The notes under the pieces were generated by a model. The model saw only the letters and a program-made list of their open reading frames with translations. It made no database searches and was not told the DNA's origin. The position numbers were made by a program, and so were the translations under genes. Below are positions 61,911-64,000 of a stretch of 64,000 nt of DNA, in pieces (the first letter of the stretch is position 1; each line of letters starts with the position of its first letter). The DNA comes from Lantana camara (taxonomy: Eukaryota > Streptophyta > Magnoliopsida > Lamiales > Verbenaceae): the NCBI GenBank assembly GCA_037501455.1, contig CM074859.1:23131001-23195000 (forward strand). Reading direction: 5' to 3'.

Positions 61911-62556
61911 TAAGAACGTCCAAAATGTGGTTCAACTATTCTTGCCTTCCATGTTGATTTGCAATTCCCACCAACTTAAGCTAGTTTAGGAGCATCCCGA
62001 AAGTGTGCTATACTTCTCGCACAATTTAATGTCTTTAAATACCAAAGATTACTCATTTGGACGAAGTCTAATAGTAATAGACAAAATAATGTGTAATTAA
62101 TTAAACTTGACTTAGTGGATTCAAGTTAGAATTTTTACTCCATTTCTTTAACGTGCGTGTAATCGCTTGCTTTAACGTTGAAACATTCGTTAATATGTCA
62201 CAATTCCTTAAGATGTCTCTCAAGGAATTTTTGTTTCATCATTCTTTCAAATAAATAATCAAATTAATTTCCAAAATAAGCAAAATAAGAACTAAACAAA
62301 AAGGACAAAACCAAAAATAATATCTAATAACCGTGTCAAAGAGGGTTTTCATCCAATGGGACACTATGGACCACACTCGATTTTTGTCCAATAGTTTAGA
62401 AGGATAAGCATTTCCTTCGAAATTTAATCAAATAATACATCACGACGTACCCTACTCCCCCTACCCCCCTCCCCCTCCCCTGGTGCAATAATTCAACATA
62501 AAAAACATTATTTATTGAAAACCCTCTTTCCAAAAGCCAAATTCATAAAAAAAAAA

Positions 62557-62925
62557 ATGGATCTTGAAGAGTGGGAGGTTGTTCAACAAGAAGCTGCAGA
62601 CCAGAATCACAATCAACATACCATCAAGAACCACGATGATGATGATGATGATGATGGGGTTGTTCAATTCGAAGAAAAGGAAGAGACTTGCAACGAAGCA
62701 AAAGCTGATCAGAAAGTTTTGAGTATGACCAAGAACAAAGTTCAATTTGATGGCTTCAACATGTGGAAATGGAGCTTTACGGGAGCAGCAGCAGTCTGCA
62801 CTTTCGGCGCGGCTGCCGCTACTGTCTGCATCATCATCTTCAGCAGCCATAAGCACAAGCGCAATCAGAAGCTGCAGCTTCAGATTTACACGGAAGAGGT
62901 TAGGAAGGAGAAGTCATCAAATTAG
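62557..62925 (+). CDS. Small acidic protein with one transmembrane segment
   Basis: A 122-residue intronless protein starting MDLEEWEVVQQEAADQN. The first half is acidic and includes seven consecutive Asp encoded by a GAT repeat. A hydrophobic Ala/Val/Ile stretch (about residues 73-95, in GAAAVCTFGAAAATVCIIIF) looks like a single membrane span. It is followed by a basic SSHKHKRNQK and a charged tail ending KEKSSN. The positive-after design suggests a tail-anchored type or type I orientation, but this is inference. It resembles uncharacterised plant proteins beginning with an acidic EEWE motif; I do not recognise a named family. The in-frame reading extends upstream only through a non-ATG codon, so the ATG at 62557 is chosen. 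Confidence 0.7.
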   Translation: MDLEEWEVVQQEAADQNHNQHTIKNHDDDDDDDGVVQFEEKEETCNEAKADQKVLSMTKNKVQFDGFNMWKWSFTGAAAVCTFGAAAATVCIIIFSSHKHKRNQKLQLQIYTEEVRKEKSSN

Positions 62926-62987
62926 CGGAAAGCTGAAGGGAAGGAGAAAGTTGTTGATCAATTGTCATGTAAATAGATAATCATGAT

Positions 62988-63081
62988 CATGGAACTTTCA
63001 CTAATAGTAGCTTGAATGATTTCATATATTTGTACATGGAACTTTCACTGATAGTAGCTTGAATGATTTCATGTATTTGTA
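62988..63081 (+). repeat. 47-bp tandem duplication in the 3' untranslated region
   Basis: CATGGAACTTTCACTAATAG and the following 27 bases (62988-63034) are repeated directly at 63035-63081 with two visible substitutions. It lies about 60 bp past the stop of the small acidic-protein gene. Likely a recent slippage event in the transcript tail. Confidence 0.88.
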
Positions 63082-64000
63082 CTGTGTAAACGAATTTCAA
63101 GATCAATCACGAACTAGACGGGAATCTATTAACATTCTATGCCTAGCGAGACAATTGTGATCTGTAGCCAAAAGTGAAAGTGGTATTCAACAAATAAAAA
63201 AAATATGTAGCTACAATCTTCAAAATATAGCGAGGTAAAAGTAAAAGAAAATGTACAGTATATCAAAGTTTATTATAATTTATAACGAACAGGTGAAGGG
63301 CAACAGCTGTAGAGAGCTTGAATTTGACAAAATTTACAGACAATATTTACAATTCCTGCTGCTTATATGAACTATATGAAGCAATTATCATTTACAACTT
63401 CCTGCTTCATATGAACTTATATGAAATAACTATCATTTACTGATTTACAAGCTACAACAAAGTGTATCATACTTTTATTGGGTCAGATAGAGCGAACATG
63501 AGTTTCATCAATGGTCCGTCTCGTCAAATAAGCAGCCTGCCCGCCTGCGATCATTCATCAACACTATCCCGACCGCTGTGCACTGCAAGTGGCCACCAAG
63601 AGAAAATTATCAAAATCGTCCCGTAAAGTGAGCCACTTTTAGTTTTGGTCCCAAGAGTTGCCAATGTCTCAATTTTGGTCCCATAAAGTGTCATTTGTCT
63701 TAATTTTGGTCCCATTGACCACTTTCCGTCCATAATAAACGGCAAAAAGCACGTGCCTCTCACGTGGCTGTTAATTTGGTCAAAGGTTAAACCATTTCAT
63801 CCCTCTTAAACGAATTCAGCCCCATTTCAGCCCTAATTTTACAAAGTAAGAAATTACCCCTTATCTTTCCTTCAAATTCATCCAAGGATTTCGCAGAATC
63901 CATCCCAATTCTAAGTCTACGGTGTCTGAGTTGGAGTATCCCTAAAATCTGGAAGTGGTATCCTATGGCATTACGCCATCAATCGAAGTTTAATGACCCG
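63082..64000. other. Intergenic DNA with transposon-like repeats at the window edge
   Basis: A TTTTGGTCCCA motif recurs about every 30-35 bp near 63638-63710, then ACGGCAAAAAGCACGTGCC. Such TTTTGGTCCC runs resemble terminal regions of non-autonomous Mutator-like elements, and the TIR at 41717 has a similar TTTTTGGTC. The element, if real, continues beyond the window. No gene is seen. Confidence 0.4.

Larger units (their letters stand above)
60883..62556. other. Intergenic DNA upstream of the small acidic-protein gene
   Basis: AT-rich, with the SINE at 61245-61351 and the MITE family 1 copy at about 61665-61910. The last few hundred bases, including a C-rich tract CCCCCTACCCCCCTCCCC near 62457-62480, precede the ATG at 62557 and may be its promoter and leader. 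Confidence 0.5.

Overview
This is a gene-bearing stretch of a plant nuclear chromosome, almost certainly a eudicot. Intron-rich genes of plant-specific or plant-type families (homogentisate solanesyltransferase, IQM calmodulin-binding protein, ERF/AP2 factor, nCBP cap-binding protein, class I alpha-tubulin) sit in AT-rich intergenic DNA loaded with plant transposable elements. I cannot name the species. Nothing prokaryotic, organellar or CRISPR-like is present.

Layout. 1-1156: intergenic with a tRNA-type SINE. 1157-9397 (-): a 15-exon CPSF-A/DDB1-superfamily gene. 9398-21600: transposon-rich desert with a tandem duplication, a MITE, a decayed LTR retrotransposon (PBS at 14859, PPT at 19030) holding a nested solo LTR with target-site duplication, an array of GAGA...TCTC hairpin units, and a SINE. 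22243-24747 (+): IQM gene. 25626-28824 (-): homogentisate solanesyltransferase (HST), with a MITE in an intron. 28825-32230: intergenic with a MITE. 32355-33215 (+): intronless ERF factor of the RAP2.11/ERN1 type. 34138-36992 and 38256-40378 (both -): a tandem pair of five-exon alpha-tubulin genes. The first is canonical in length and tail. The second is divergent, has lost its C-terminal EEY through a 24-bp deletion, and seems to lack the upstream region of the first. 41717-54647: a Mutator-like MITE (9-bp TSD) interrupted by a complete, very young 12.4-kb Ty3/Gypsy element of the Tat lineage (42047-54458). The Gypsy element carries a 2040-residue gag-pol on the minus strand and a spliced, intact gene of about 886 codons on the opposite strand. 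54890-56787 (+): seven-exon Cu/Zn superoxide dismutase. 57373-59553 (-): nCBP/eIF4E-type cap-binding protein. 59807-62500: two hAT-like MITEs back to back, a SINE and a second copy of the MITE family seen near 12 kb. 62557-62925 (+): a small acidic protein with one membrane span. The window ends in further repeat-like sequence.

The genes are unrelated housekeeping or regulatory functions: RNA processing or damage response, calcium signalling, plastoquinone synthesis, transcription, cytoskeleton, oxidative defence and translation. There is no operon-like logic. The CPSF-A-like and HST genes are also close neighbours in Arabidopsis (At3g11960/At3g11945, from memory), so that pair is probably conserved microsynteny. 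The most unusual content is the antisense spliced gene in the Tat element and the aberrant tandem alpha-tubulin.
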